From positions 1 to 42,047 of the forward strand of contig CAZTVF010000037.1 of assembly GCA_964616985.1 (NCBI GenBank): a DNA stretch of 42,047 bases, given 5' to 3'. The first letter of the stretch is position 1, and each line of letters starts with the position of its first letter. The notes under the pieces were generated by a model. That model was not told the origin of the DNA. It made no database searches and worked only from the letters and a program-made list of their open reading frames with translations. This document shows, piece by piece, positions 1-7,486 of this stretch. This DNA comes from CAZTVF01 sp964616985 (GTDB lineage Bacteria > Planctomycetota > Phycisphaerae > SM23-33). Made by a program: the position numbers and the translations under genes.

Positions 1-53
1 TATGCCCCATTGGACTCTCTCTGAATATCCGGCGGTTTATTGGGGGCAGGTCA

Positions 54-227
54 CACCAGAAACACCCCATTCCGCCGGTGTTCCTGCTGGTATTACATGA
101 TTCATCCGGGGCATCATGCAGCCCCCCGGTAGTAGCTCTTGAGCAACCCGCCCAGGCGTTCACGGCATCGCACCTCGCCCACGGTCGGTGGGGGAGTATC
201 CGGTTCGATAATCCGGCGCCCCAGCAC
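54..227 (-). pseudogene. 3' tail of a DDE (integrase-core) transposase, fragment 1
   Basis: Minus-strand codons from about 227 to 114 encode only the C-terminal tail of a transposase, with the motif GRRIIEPDTPPP followed by RCRERLGGLLKSYYRGAA and a stop. The same tail occurs at 15460-15520, 25917, 32860 and 35857. The roughly 60 bp downstream (54-113) is also conserved with the copies near 15390, 25858 and 35798. No catalytic residues are present, so this is a dead remnant. It lies at the window edge, but the sequence to its left (1-53) does not match the other copies, so the element appears to be cut there. Confidence 0.75.
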
Positions 228-308
228 CCCGAGATCATCCGCAAGATGCCCATCTCCGTGCCTCCGTTGGTCTGTCTGGAGGCAGAATCCTACGGCCAAG
301 AGGCGACC

Positions 309-336
309 TTGGCAACAGGCGTAAGTCGTGTAGAAT
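309..336 (+). promoter_or_regulatory. candidate sigma70-type promoter for the GH4 gene
   Basis: TTGGCA at 309-314 and TAGAAT at 331-336 are separated by 16 bp, about 230 bp upstream of the GH4 start. A nearly identical arrangement (TTGCCG, 16 bp, TAGAAT) precedes the gene at 24607. The region 228-563 otherwise contains no convincing gene. The long leader is unusual, and the call rests on motif matching only. Confidence 0.35.
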
Positions 337-563
337 CAACGCGGACGGAGTTTTCGGTACGCACAGGTCTGTCCCCGACCGGAAAAACGCGCCTTCCGGA
401 GCCCGCGAATGGGGCTTGGACGCTGTTCGGAGGGCTCGGCAAGGGCTTGGGAGGCTGGGAACTCGCTTGTCAAGGCGCGAAGGCGACATAGAATCATGGA
501 AACTGCTGACGACGGTCGTCAGCGAAAGGCCATCCGGGAAATCCCGGCCCAAAGGATCGACGC

Positions 564-1898
564 ATGCATGAAAAGATCGTCCTCATCGGAGCGGGGAGCG
601 CAATGTTCACCCGCGGGCTGGTGGCAGACCTGATTCGCACGGGCTGGGAGTGTGAGCTCTCGCTGATCGACACCGACCCGGCGGCGCTGGCCATTGCCGA
701 GGGACTGACGGCCAAGATGATCCAGGCACGCATCGCGCCCATCCGCCTTTCAGCCGACACCGACCGCCGCCAGGTGCTGGACGGGGCCACGGTCGTCATC
801 TGCACGATCGGCGTCGGCGGGCGGCGGTCGTGGGAGCTGGACGTCGTCATCCCCCGCAAGTTCGGCATCTACCAGCCCGTTGGCGACACGATCATGCCCG
901 GCGGCTCCAGCCGCGCCCTGAGGATGATCCCACCCATGGTGGCCATCGCTCGCGACGTGCAGCAACTGGCGCCGTCGGCACTGTTCTTTAACTACGGCAA
1001 CCCCATGGCCGCCGTCTGCCGCGCCGTCGAGAAGGCGACGGGCGCCGGGATGATCGGCCTCTGCCACGGCGTCAACCACGTGGGACAGTACCTAGCCGCT
1101 CGCTTGGGCGCAGAGCCATCCCAGCTCACTTACACCGCCGTCGGCATGAACCACCTCACATGGTTCACCGAGATCCGCGTTGCGGGGCAGGATGTTCTGC
1201 CTCGCCTCCACCAGGTCGCCCGGGAGATGCTCGCCGCCGCCGAGCCTCGCGACAACCCCTTCTCCTGGGAGTTGCTCGAACTGTTCGGTGCCTTCCCTGC
1301 GGTCCTTGATCGCCATGTGACGGAGTTCTTCCCGCAGCTGTTCGCCGGGGGCAAGTATTTCGGCCGCACGCTCGGTGTCGACGTGTTCAGCGTGGAAGAG
1401 ACGATCTACTGGGGCGACCGCATCTTCGACGACATGCGAGCGATTGCCACGTCGCACGATGCCCTGCCGGGGGACTACTTCGGCCGCATTGGCGGCGAGC
1501 ATGAACAGGTGATCGACATCATCGACAGTGTCCGCCGCGACGCCCGCCGTATCTACTCGGCCAACCTGCCCAACCGCGGCCAGGCGCCGAACCTGCCGCC
1601 GGAGGCCGTGGTTGAATCCCCCGTCATCGCCGACGCGTCGGGCCTGAGGCCCATCGCCCTGCCGCCGCTGCCGGCAGGGATCGCCGGCACGCTCACCCGC
1701 CCGCTCGCCTGGGTCGAGGCCATCGTCGACGCCGCCCTGCACGCCAGCCGCGACGAGTTCATCCAGGCCCTCGTTCTCGACGGCTCGGCCGGCATGCTTC
1801 AGACGACTGCACAGCTTGCCGACGAGTTGCTGGCCGCCCATGCAAAGCACCTGCCCGGCTTCGCCTGCACACCGGGCTTGAGGCCGCCGTTGGTGTAG
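564..1898 (+). CDS. glycoside hydrolase family 4 (alpha-galactosidase / alpha-glucosidase / glucuronidase type)
   Basis: GH4 enzymes cleave glycosides by an NAD+- and Mn2+-dependent oxidation-elimination mechanism in the cytoplasm. The 444-residue length fits the family. An N-terminal Rossmann motif (IGAGSAMFTRGL, residues 8-19) binds NAD. The NYGNPM motif lies at about 143-148. The metal-ligand Cys of GLCHGV is at about 167, and the MNH motif with its His is at about 195-197. An AAAGGA ribosome binding site precedes the ATG. Substrate cannot be fixed from sequence: galactoside, glucoside or glucuronide are all possible. The last ~10 codons overlap the end of an oppositely oriented gene fragment, so the natural C-terminus after LLAAHAKHLPGF may have been replaced by a rearrangement. 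There is no signal peptide, so it would act on imported sugars. Confidence 0.88.
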   Translation: MHEKIVLIGAGSAMFTRGLVADLIRTGWECELSLIDTDPAALAIAEGLTAKMIQARIAPIRLSADTDRRQVLDGATVVICTIGVGGRRSWELDVVIPRKFGIYQPVGDTIMPGGSSRALRMIPPMVAIARDVQQLAPSALFFNYGNPMAAVCRAVEKATGAGMIGLCHGVNHVGQYLAARLGAEPSQLTYTAVGMNHLTWFTEIRVAGQDVLPRLHQVAREMLAAAEPRDNPFSWELLELFGAFPAVLDRHVTEFFPQLFAGGKYFGRTLGVDVFSVEETIYWGDRIFDDMRAIATSHDALPGDYFGRIGGEHEQVIDIIDSVRRDARRIYSANLPNRGQAPNLPPEAVVESPVIADASGLRPIALPPLPAGIAGTLTRPLAWVEAIVDAALHASRDEFIQALVLDGSAGMLQTTAQLADELLAAHAKHLPGFACTPGLRPPLV

Positions 1899-2470
1899 CC
1901 GTTGGGCAGGAGGCGCTGACGCTGGATGTGCATGGGGATTGAGAAAGCGGCGGTGAGGTCGTTGGCCAGCACCAGCCCCATGACTCCGCCGCCGCCGTAC
2001 TGTTTTGCGTCATAGGGGAGGTTTTTGCCTCCCGTGACCATCGTCATGCGCACGCTAGGGTCCACCTGGCCTGCAAAGTTGTAGCCCTCACAAACCAGTT
2101 TCACCTCGTCCTCGGCGAAGCTCCATTCGGCGCGCGCCGTGCCGGAGCGCACCGCCACTAGGCTGCCGGTGACATTCACCACCGTGTTGGCGAAGGGCTT
2201 GTCGCCTGGCTGGTCGACGAAGCGGTGGGCGAGGGCCGGGGCGCCCTTGACGCTGAGGGTGCCGAGGCTGCCATCCTTGCCGATGCTCACCTCGTACACC
2301 GGGGTCTTCACCTCCACCCCGCCATCGGGGGTCTTGGTGACGCTGACTTCGGCCTGCAGGCGGGCTAGTGTGGTCCACACCCTTTTCAGCAATGCGGTCC
2401 ATGAAGGCCGTGTCGTTGCGCATCTCCGGCGGCAGTGGGCTGAGCAAGTGGCCGATCCCCACGACCTCCG
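1872..2470 (-). pseudogene. fragment of an unrecognised protein, frameshifted
   Basis: Minus-strand sequence from about 2384 down to 1872 reads as a clean coding segment (KTPDGGVEVKTPVYEVSIG, then ANDLTAAFSIPMHIQRQRL) typical of beta-sheet-rich proteins. Its upstream part (MRNDTAFMDRIAEK) lies in another frame, with the shift at an A/G run near 2385. No plausible start exists, because the upstream side runs into a tRNA-like core at 2458-2480. The downstream side runs into the GH4 3' end. It is therefore cut at both ends. I do not recognise the family; a carbohydrate-active enzyme domain is a guess from context. Confidence 0.5.
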
Positions 2471-2480
2471 GGTTATGAGC
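2458..2480 (-). other. tRNA-Met-like attachment core A
   Basis: The minus strand reads GCTCATAACCCGGAGGTCGTG, matching the anticodon loop (CTCATAA, anticodon CAT), 3' anticodon stem and variable region of a bacterial tRNA-Met. The rest of a tRNA is absent on both sides. Similar cores occur at 5273-5293 and 15547-15570. Such partial tRNA sequences are typical att sites of tyrosine-recombinase elements. No integrase is visible here, so the call is inference. Confidence 0.4.
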
Positions 2481-2599
2481 GGCTAACCGGGGGTTTGCCC
2501 TAAGTCCTTGCCAGATCTGCAACTCGCGACATTCTCGGAGATTACGCAATCTCCGATGACCTTCCCATATGTACCATGTTTACCGGAATTTGATGTACA
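2471..2599. repeat. 129-bp dispersed repeat with hairpin, copy A
   Basis: This stretch matches 15561-15689 with four differences, all transitions. It contains a perfect 8-bp inverted repeat with a 4-nt loop at 2536-2555 (arms CGGAGATT and AATCTCCG). It begins directly at the tRNA-Met-like core. Beyond 2599 the two copies stay loosely similar for ~40 bp. It is best read as the end of a mobile element. Three of the four differences would change amino acids in the only open frame, so it is probably non-coding. Confidence 0.6.
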
Positions 2600-2649
2600 G
2601 TCTAATGTACAATTTGCACATGCAAAATGCTCCATAGATCGGGTGGGGC

Positions 2650-3349
2650 ATGGCAGCGGTGGGCCGGGCCACGGTCCGGATCCCGGTCGCCGGGAACGAC
2701 GGCCGCAGTCAACTCCCGCTCGGCCTTGCCGCTGAAGTATCCCCGCCCGGAGGTCAGGTCGGCGACGGCGCGATCCAGGTAGGCCTCGCGCAAGTGGCCC
2801 CCGGACAATGCGACGTCTCCGAGTGGTGAGAGATCGTGGCGGTGGCGTGCGGGACGGAGCATACATTGGGGCTTCGCTCTGATGGAGTTGTCGTCTCGAC
2901 CGCGTTGAGAGGCACCAGCGAACGCGCAAAAAAGGACAGACGGATGTCGCAGGTTGGACCAACGTGATAGATATTCATGCATGCGGTTGGGCCAGTATCG
3001 CCCTGCGGGCCGACGGCACGGTGTTATTCACCGGCAGCGACGAGGTCCGCCGACGTCTCGACGTAGGCAAATGGAGGACATCGTGGTGATCGGGGTCTGC
3101 GAGTTCAACTCCTATGGGGTCAAACCCGATGGATCGGTCGTCGTGGCCGGGCCGGGGAGTTCAAACCCCAGAAACCCGGTGCTGGGGGGGGGGCTGGGCT
3201 GGAATCTGGGCTCGCCGAACGGCTCCAAACTACCTCGCGTCCCCCATGGGCGCGACCGATGCATGCCTTGGCCTCCGGCGGACTGGAAACCCAAGATCGC
3301 AGCGTCGGCACCCTCGATGCCGGCGGAGGCACGGCAAGTGTCTAGTTGA
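2650..3349 (+). pseudogene. RCC1-type repeat protein, decayed
   Basis: Three approximately 40-residue RCC1-like propeller repeats can be read by switching frames. The first has GQCDVSEW then EIVAVACGTEHTLGLRSDG. The second has GQTDVAGWTNVIDIHACG then ALRADGTVLFTG. The third has DVGKW then EDIVVIGVCEFNSYG and VKPDGSVVVAG. A TGA interrupts the first repeat at 2827-2829. Frame changes are needed near 2939 and near 3073. The reading starts at an ATG at 2650, close to the mobile repeat, suggesting that insertion removed the real 5' end. Intact relatives are extracellular or surface repeat proteins of unknown ligand. Confidence 0.6.
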
Positions 3350-3367
3350 ACCACGAGCTCGCGAAGT

Positions 3368-4762
3368 CTACCGCTGCACCGGCGTCGGAAATGGCCTCAC
3401 CTGTCCGGCGACGTCGTCGGGATCCTGAAACGAGACGAACACTCCCCAGCCCCGGCCGCCGGATCGATCCAAGGCGATGACAATTCCATGTTCCCCGCGC
3501 CTCATCGCGACGCGGGCTTGGGTTCGACGGTACGGTGCGGGGTTCTCGAGCCCCGGATTGGCAGCCACGGGCTGGCCGTCGATGAACACGCGCACGCCGC
3601 CGTCGTGGCCGACGTGCAGAATCCATTCGTGATCCTCAGAGACATCGACTTGGTTGGCAAGATAAACCAGGCCATCCGGGCCGGCAAGTTCGTGCACATC
3701 GATGAAGTCGGTGCCGGAGGACGGCACCTGACGCCATTTGACATCTGCAGCGAGGCCGCGATACGGCGCACGCGCGACGTCGGCCTGCGGCATGAGCGGC
3801 GAAATCTGCCAGCCTCTTGTTATGAAAGAGTGGCCCCGGGGTTTGACGTGGCGTCGGTAGGCTTCGAAGGCCGGGGCGGTAGCGGCCTGCCACTGCGGCT
3901 GATCGGGAAGATCCCGCTGCATCTGCCAAAAGAGGATCCATGGATCGAGCAGGATCGTTTCGCCCCGCTGGTGGACCTTAAAGACAAAATGGCTGTGATC
4001 GACGGCGCCCGAGAAGACGCCGGCCCCGCGGGCAAACTGTTCACCCTTCCTGATCGGAACATGCTCGGCCACGGTTAGCTCGGTCATATGACAGGCTTCG
4101 AGAATCCACTCCGAACCATCGGGCCAGCGGCGGATGCCTCGCCACCTGTTGTTCAAATGCCCCATGGCCAAGCTGTTGAAGTAGAAGTGATCGTCGAGGT
4201 CCAGCGGCGCCCACAGCGGCGTGCCCGCCGGATGGTTAAGGTCCAGCCCGCCGTGGGCGGCGGCCCCGAAATATGCCCCCAGCCAGCAGTCTTCGCCGCA
4301 GTAGCAGTGCTCGATCCGCAGCCCTTCCTCCGGCCAGGGGCACCACGGGTGCAGCGGCTCTGGACATATCCGCAGGGTCGCGTCCTGCAGGGCCAGGCGG
4401 GCGTGCTTGTGCGGCCGGCAGGGGCCGTGATTTTCCGTGAGGAACTCGAAGATGTCATCGACCGCGTCCAGCCAAATTCGGACGCCGTCGATCTCCCAGG
4501 GCTGGTAGAAGCTGCGCTGCGTGGCCACCTCTCGCTCCATCGCGTGCACGATTCCGTTGATTCGCAGTACGCAATAGAAAGCGTAGTCGGTCCGCCCACC
4601 GCCAACCTCCACTCGCAGTTGCGGCAACGTCGTGCGTAGGATGCGTGCCCCGGTGGCGACCAACTCCAGGCGAACCGAGGCGCCCGAGACAAGCTCGAAC
4701 TCGACGACCTCCTGGCGGTTCATCTCGATCGCCGTCAATGTCTGGTTGGCTCTAATCTTCAT
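3368..4762 (-). CDS. M23-like (LytM fold) metallopeptidase domain protein with C-terminal beta-sandwich
   Basis: The 464-residue start is set by GGAGG six bases before an ATG at 4762. Residues 1-150 form an unrecognised N-terminal domain. Residues ~160-270 carry the M23 zinc-site pattern: H170-GGL-D174 followed by GTPLWAP, then H224 in CHMTEL, the V..KGEQFARGAG segment, and H256-S-H258. Residues ~355-445 resemble the ligand-binding beta-sandwich found at the end of the 990-residue glycosidase at 7452-10424 (V-F-I-D-G near 391-396; W-G-V-F near 439). M23 proteins normally cut peptidoglycan cross-links outside the cytoplasm. This one shows no signal peptide or membrane segment, so its location and substrate are unclear. 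It faces the decayed RCC1 gene and has no co-directional partner. Confidence 0.6.
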   Translation of the reverse strand: MKIRANQTLTAIEMNRQEVVEFELVSGASVRLELVATGARILRTTLPQLRVEVGGGRTDYAFYCVLRINGIVHAMEREVATQRSFYQPWEIDGVRIWLDAVDDIFEFLTENHGPCRPHKHARLALQDATLRICPEPLHPWCPWPEEGLRIEHCYCGEDCWLGAYFGAAAHGGLDLNHPAGTPLWAPLDLDDHFYFNSLAMGHLNNRWRGIRRWPDGSEWILEACHMTELTVAEHVPIRKGEQFARGAGVFSGAVDHSHFVFKVHQRGETILLDPWILFWQMQRDLPDQPQWQAATAPAFEAYRRHVKPRGHSFITRGWQISPLMPQADVARAPYRGLAADVKWRQVPSSGTDFIDVHELAGPDGLVYLANQVDVSEDHEWILHVGHDGGVRVFIDGQPVAANPGLENPAPYRRTQARVAMRRGEHGIVIALDRSGGRGWGVFVSFQDPDDVAGQVRPFPTPVQR

Positions 4763-5145
4763 GTGGCTCCTCCGTCTCGGGCGCGTCCCGTATTCCTTCA
4801 GACCGTGCTCAGTCGCTCTTATACGCCTCAAAGCCTACCACGCAGATGGCTCGCCGCATAGACCACGCTCACACAGCATCAGCTCGCGGGCGACAATGCC
4901 TTTCGCGGGCGGCGTGAAAGAGGCACACAGTCCATCCGCAGGAAACCGAGGCAACGATTGAAAGCCATGCCTGCGACGAATGTTGTTGCTCTATTGGGGC
5001 TAACGAGCAATAGTAGGACAAGGCGAGACCTATGAAGGCGACGATGCGAGTGACAAACGACGTCCTGGCGCGGACGGACGAGCAGGTGCTGTCAAACAAT
5101 TTCGAAGCCCATGAGAACACCATTCCGGCGATGCTGTCGGATCGC
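4763..5145. other. 383-bp stretch without a supported gene
   Basis: This region upstream of the M23-domain gene presumably holds its promoter on the minus strand. I see no convincing -35/-10 pair, RNA gene or conserved coding frame. It ends at the first 14-bp direct repeat of the DUF1580 element. Confidence 0.4.
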
Positions 5146-5272
5146 CACGACCTTCTATGAGAATGGCCGCGGTGTCAAGACGGAATCTTCGCAGTGGCTT
5201 CCTGCGTGGAAGCGGTTCAACCTTCTATCAGCGGCTCACTGCCTGAATGCACCCAGACAGGTCCGAACATGG

Positions 5273-5309
5273 CCACGACCTCCAGGTTATGAGGGGTACA
5301 AGGTCGTGG
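5273..5309. other. tRNA-Met-like attachment core C inside an inverted repeat
   Basis: The minus strand at 5273-5293 reads CTCATAACCTGGAGGTCGTGG, like cores A and B. In addition, CCACGACCT at 5273-5281 is perfectly inverted at 5301-5309 (AGGTCGTGG), giving 9-bp arms around a 19-nt loop. The right arm continues GGTTC like a T-arm but then diverges from any tRNA. This could be a recombination site; function is inferred. Confidence 0.35.
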
Positions 5310-5568
5310 GTTCTGCCGCCTCTGGCCGCTCGCTCGCAAGGCTGTCGCGTTTTTCGTAACCCATTGGCACACACGGAGCAACAGTCTGCGGATAAAGCCA
5401 AGGGGATTGCTGCCGAAGGGCGAGATTTCATCGTGTTCATCGTATGCCACTGCGGCCATCGTGGGTAATTACGCGCGCCGCACGTTTTGGAAACCGCCTC
5501 CCGGACGTCTACTCGAGTATCTACTCTCGATGCCTTTGCGCTGGTTTGGGATGCTGTGTTCAGGTGCG

Positions 5569-5880
5569 TCAGATGCCCGCCCGCCGCAGAATCTCATCTG
5601 CTTCAGCCAGTTCCTTGGCCCGTTGCCAGTGGCGGTCCGTTCGGCCGTTGTTCCGGCGGCGGTAGTGGCCAAGTCGGGCGGCGGTAAGTTCGTCGACGAA
5701 GAGATCGAGCCATTCAGCCGTGGTGAAGAGCCTGCGGCCCACGGATACGAACTGGAGGCGGATCACCTCGTCTTGGCCTGGCACGGAAAGGCCGTTGATG
5801 CACCATCGCCACACGGTGGATCCTGAGACTTTGATCGGCAGCAGCTTGGCGGCCTGGTGGAGCGTGATGTACTTCCGCAT
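5569..5880 (-). CDS. DUF1580-like / excisionase-type helix-turn-helix protein
   Basis: The 103-residue product begins MRKYITLHQAAKLLPI and contains the signature S-T-V-W-R-W-C (residues ~21-27), then the GRRLFTT segment and an A-rich C-terminus. This matches the planctomycete DUF1580 family, winged-helix or excisionase-like DNA-binding proteins usually encoded just upstream of a tyrosine-recombinase integrase. A GAGGTG ribosome site precedes the ATG at 5880. No integrase follows; downstream (5160-5568) holds only non-coding debris. A copy truncated after 29 residues lies at 32242-32328. The likely role is DNA binding in excision or regulation of the element. Confidence 0.7.
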   Translation of the reverse strand: MRKYITLHQAAKLLPIKVSGSTVWRWCINGLSVPGQDEVIRLQFVSVGRRLFTTAEWLDLFVDELTAARLGHYRRRNNGRTDRHWQRAKELAEADEILRRAGI

Positions 5881-5996
5881 GGTTCACCTCGTGTCGTCGC
5901 CGGTTGGGCGACGAACGAGGATGAGCTACCTCAAGAGGCGAGCCGCTGGGAAGGGGATTCAGGATGCCTTCACGGTTCACGACCTTCTATGCCGGA

Positions 5997-6075
5997 CCCC
6001 GGAGGTCGTCGGGGCGGGCCCATGCGACCGGCTGCGCCGGCCGCGGAGACGCGCCTGTTCGGCAGAGGAGATAGA
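5997..6075. repeat. palindromic repeat R, copy 1
   Basis: The R core reads CATGCGACCGGCTGCGCCGG followed by CCGCGGAG and a segment ending GTTCGGCAGAGGAG. It contains the hairpin CCGGC-TGC-GCCGG. Other copies lie at about 15315, 24311 and 25782, with half a copy at 35744 and a diverged copy at 32465. This copy is in the 424-bp gap before the sialidase-like gene. The rest of that gap (6076-6304) shows nothing recognisable apart from a ribosome site at its end. Confidence 0.6.
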
Positions 6076-6304
6076 TATCTCTCTGTATTCCTTGAGAAAC
6101 GGCAGGGGTCGCATGTCTGGTCTGGAGCCCGGGAAGCTTGGAACGGGAAGGGCTCCATTCCCGAATCCGCCTGCTGGAAGCCTCGTTACGCTTACGATCA
6201 AGCCAATCCGGACACCGTTCTGCAGCCGGACGAAGCCTTCGCGATGGGCAGGGCCTTGCTTCGGAGCATCGCTCCCCGGTAAAGTCGCGTGGCAGGAGTG
6301 ACAC

Positions 6305-7486
6305 ATGAGCCGATCTTCCACTGAACTAGCCGCCGACAGCAGCCTGCTGGAGATCTGGGACCGGCGAATCCCGTTCCCCGCCGCCGAGGACATGGAGGAT
6401 CTCGATGCCGTCACGCACGTGGCCGTCGAGCGCGCCCAGGCGGAGGGCTATCACTACCTCCACGAGTCAGCCATGGCGTTTCATCAGGGCGTGCTGCACC
6501 TTGGATGGGCGAACCACCGCGTAGCCGAGTTCAACATTTGCGACGAGCTCCTCCGCGGCCGGCGGTCGGCCGACGGCGGCCTGACGTGGGGCAAGCCCCA
6601 GACGTGGGTCCAGCGCCCCGACAGCGGCAGCATCAGCTTCAACCACCCGGTCCTCTGTGCCGCCCAGGGCAAGCTCTGGGGCTTCTTCGTCCGCTGGGAC
6701 GGCGACATGACCACCCGGCGAGCGATCGCCGAAGGCCTGACCTGCTGCGACCGCGGCGGGCCGCAGCCATCGACCGAGTTGTTCGTCTTCGACGACGATC
6801 GCCAGGCATGGACCAGCCAACACGTCGTCATTCCAGGCTTTCTTTCATTTGGCGCCCCGATCCGCCTGCGCAACGGCAACTGGTTGGTGAGCGGCGAGCT
6901 GTCGTGGTACGAAGCGGCCGTGGCCATCAGCGACGGCGACGACTGGACGCGCTGGCGAGTCGTGCAGATTCCGCGGCCGGCCGAAATCGACCTGCTGTTC
7001 CCCGAGACGACGGTGATCGATCAGGGCCATCGCCTGCTGGCGATCGTGCGGCCCAAGGGCGCCCAGACAGCGTCGGCCTCGGAAAGTACCGACGGAGGCG
7101 AGAGCTGGCCCCCGCTGCGCCTGAGCAATTTCCCGCTGTCGGAGAGCAAGCCCCTGGGCAGGCGGCTTTCGACGGGCCAGCACATCATGGTCACATGCGG
7201 CATGGAGACGGGCCGCAGCCTGCTGTCGATCGCCGTCGGCGAGCCGGGCGCGGCGACCTTCAGCCGCATCTGGAAGATTCGCCACCAGCAGTATCCGCGG
7301 CGCCGCTTCTTCCCCGGCTACCTTGTCGGCGGCAAGATCCAGGGCGACACCCGTGGCGCCGCGACGGAGTGGTCGTACCCCGCGGCCGTCGAACACGACG
7401 GCAAGCTCTACGTCAGCTACACCCAGGGCAAGGAGGATTGCGTCCTGTCTATCATTCCGCTGACGTCCCTGGCCGTCGGCCGCTGA
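6305..7486 (+). CDS. sialidase-family (BNR / Asp-box) beta-propeller glycosidase-like protein
   Basis: The 393-residue protein has two canonical Asp boxes, SADGGLTW (88-95) and STDGGESW (261-268), and a weaker one near 209-214. A conserved Glu-Arg segment (PETTVIDQGHRLLAIVRP, ~233-250) and a C-terminal motif (YPAAVEHDGKLYVSYT) are typical of exo-alpha-sialidase-like six-bladed propellers. AGGAG precedes the ATG. There is no signal peptide, so it probably acts in the cytoplasm. True sialidase activity is not assured, because many members act on other acidic sugars or on unknown glycans. Its 3' end overlaps the convergent 990-residue glycosidase by 35 bp, so the two may interfere transcriptionally. 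Confidence 0.75.
   Translation: MSRSSTELAADSSLLEIWDRRIPFPAAEDMEDLDAVTHVAVERAQAEGYHYLHESAMAFHQGVLHLGWANHRVAEFNICDELLRGRRSADGGLTWGKPQTWVQRPDSGSISFNHPVLCAAQGKLWGFFVRWDGDMTTRRAIAEGLTCCDRGGPQPSTELFVFDDDRQAWTSQHVVIPGFLSFGAPIRLRNGNWLVSGELSWYEAAVAISDGDDWTRWRVVQIPRPAEIDLLFPETTVIDQGHRLLAIVRPKGAQTASASESTDGGESWPPLRLSNFPLSESKPLGRRLSTGQHIMVTCGMETGRSLLSIAVGEPGAATFSRIWKIRHQQYPRRRFFPGYLVGGKIQGDTRGAATEWSYPAAVEHDGKLYVSYTQGKEDCVLSIIPLTSLAVGR

Larger units (their letters stand above)
5146..5991. mobile_element. small DUF1580-carrying element bounded by 14-bp direct repeats
   Basis: CACGACCTTCTATG occurs at 5146-5159 and again at 5978-5991. Between them lie the DUF1580 gene, a tRNA-Met-like core and a decayed non-coding left part. 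A deleted relative lies at 31941-32439, with the same direct repeats (one mismatch on its left side). The shared parts of the two are the left ~125 bp (5150-5275 with 31945-32067) and the right ~170 bp (5820-5991 with 32245-32439). No recombinase catalytic domain (R..HxxR..Y) is visible in the unit, so it would need help in trans. Confidence 0.45.

Noticed and set aside
2483..2600. Conserved minus-strand peptide (GKHGTYGKVIGDCVISEN...) in both 129-bp repeats, as an integrase C-terminus
   Set aside because: Three of the four differences between the copies change amino acids, and the frame has no start or recombinase motifs, so coding function is not supported.
4869..5123. Minus-strand 84-codon frame with a hydrophobic stretch
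   Set aside because: No ribosome site, no family resemblance and atypical composition; probably chance.
5273..5330. Intact tRNA gene suggested by CTCATAA and AGGTCGTGGGTTC segments
   Set aside because: The segments lie on opposite strands and no D-arm, T-loop or acceptor stem can be paired; only att-like fragments remain.
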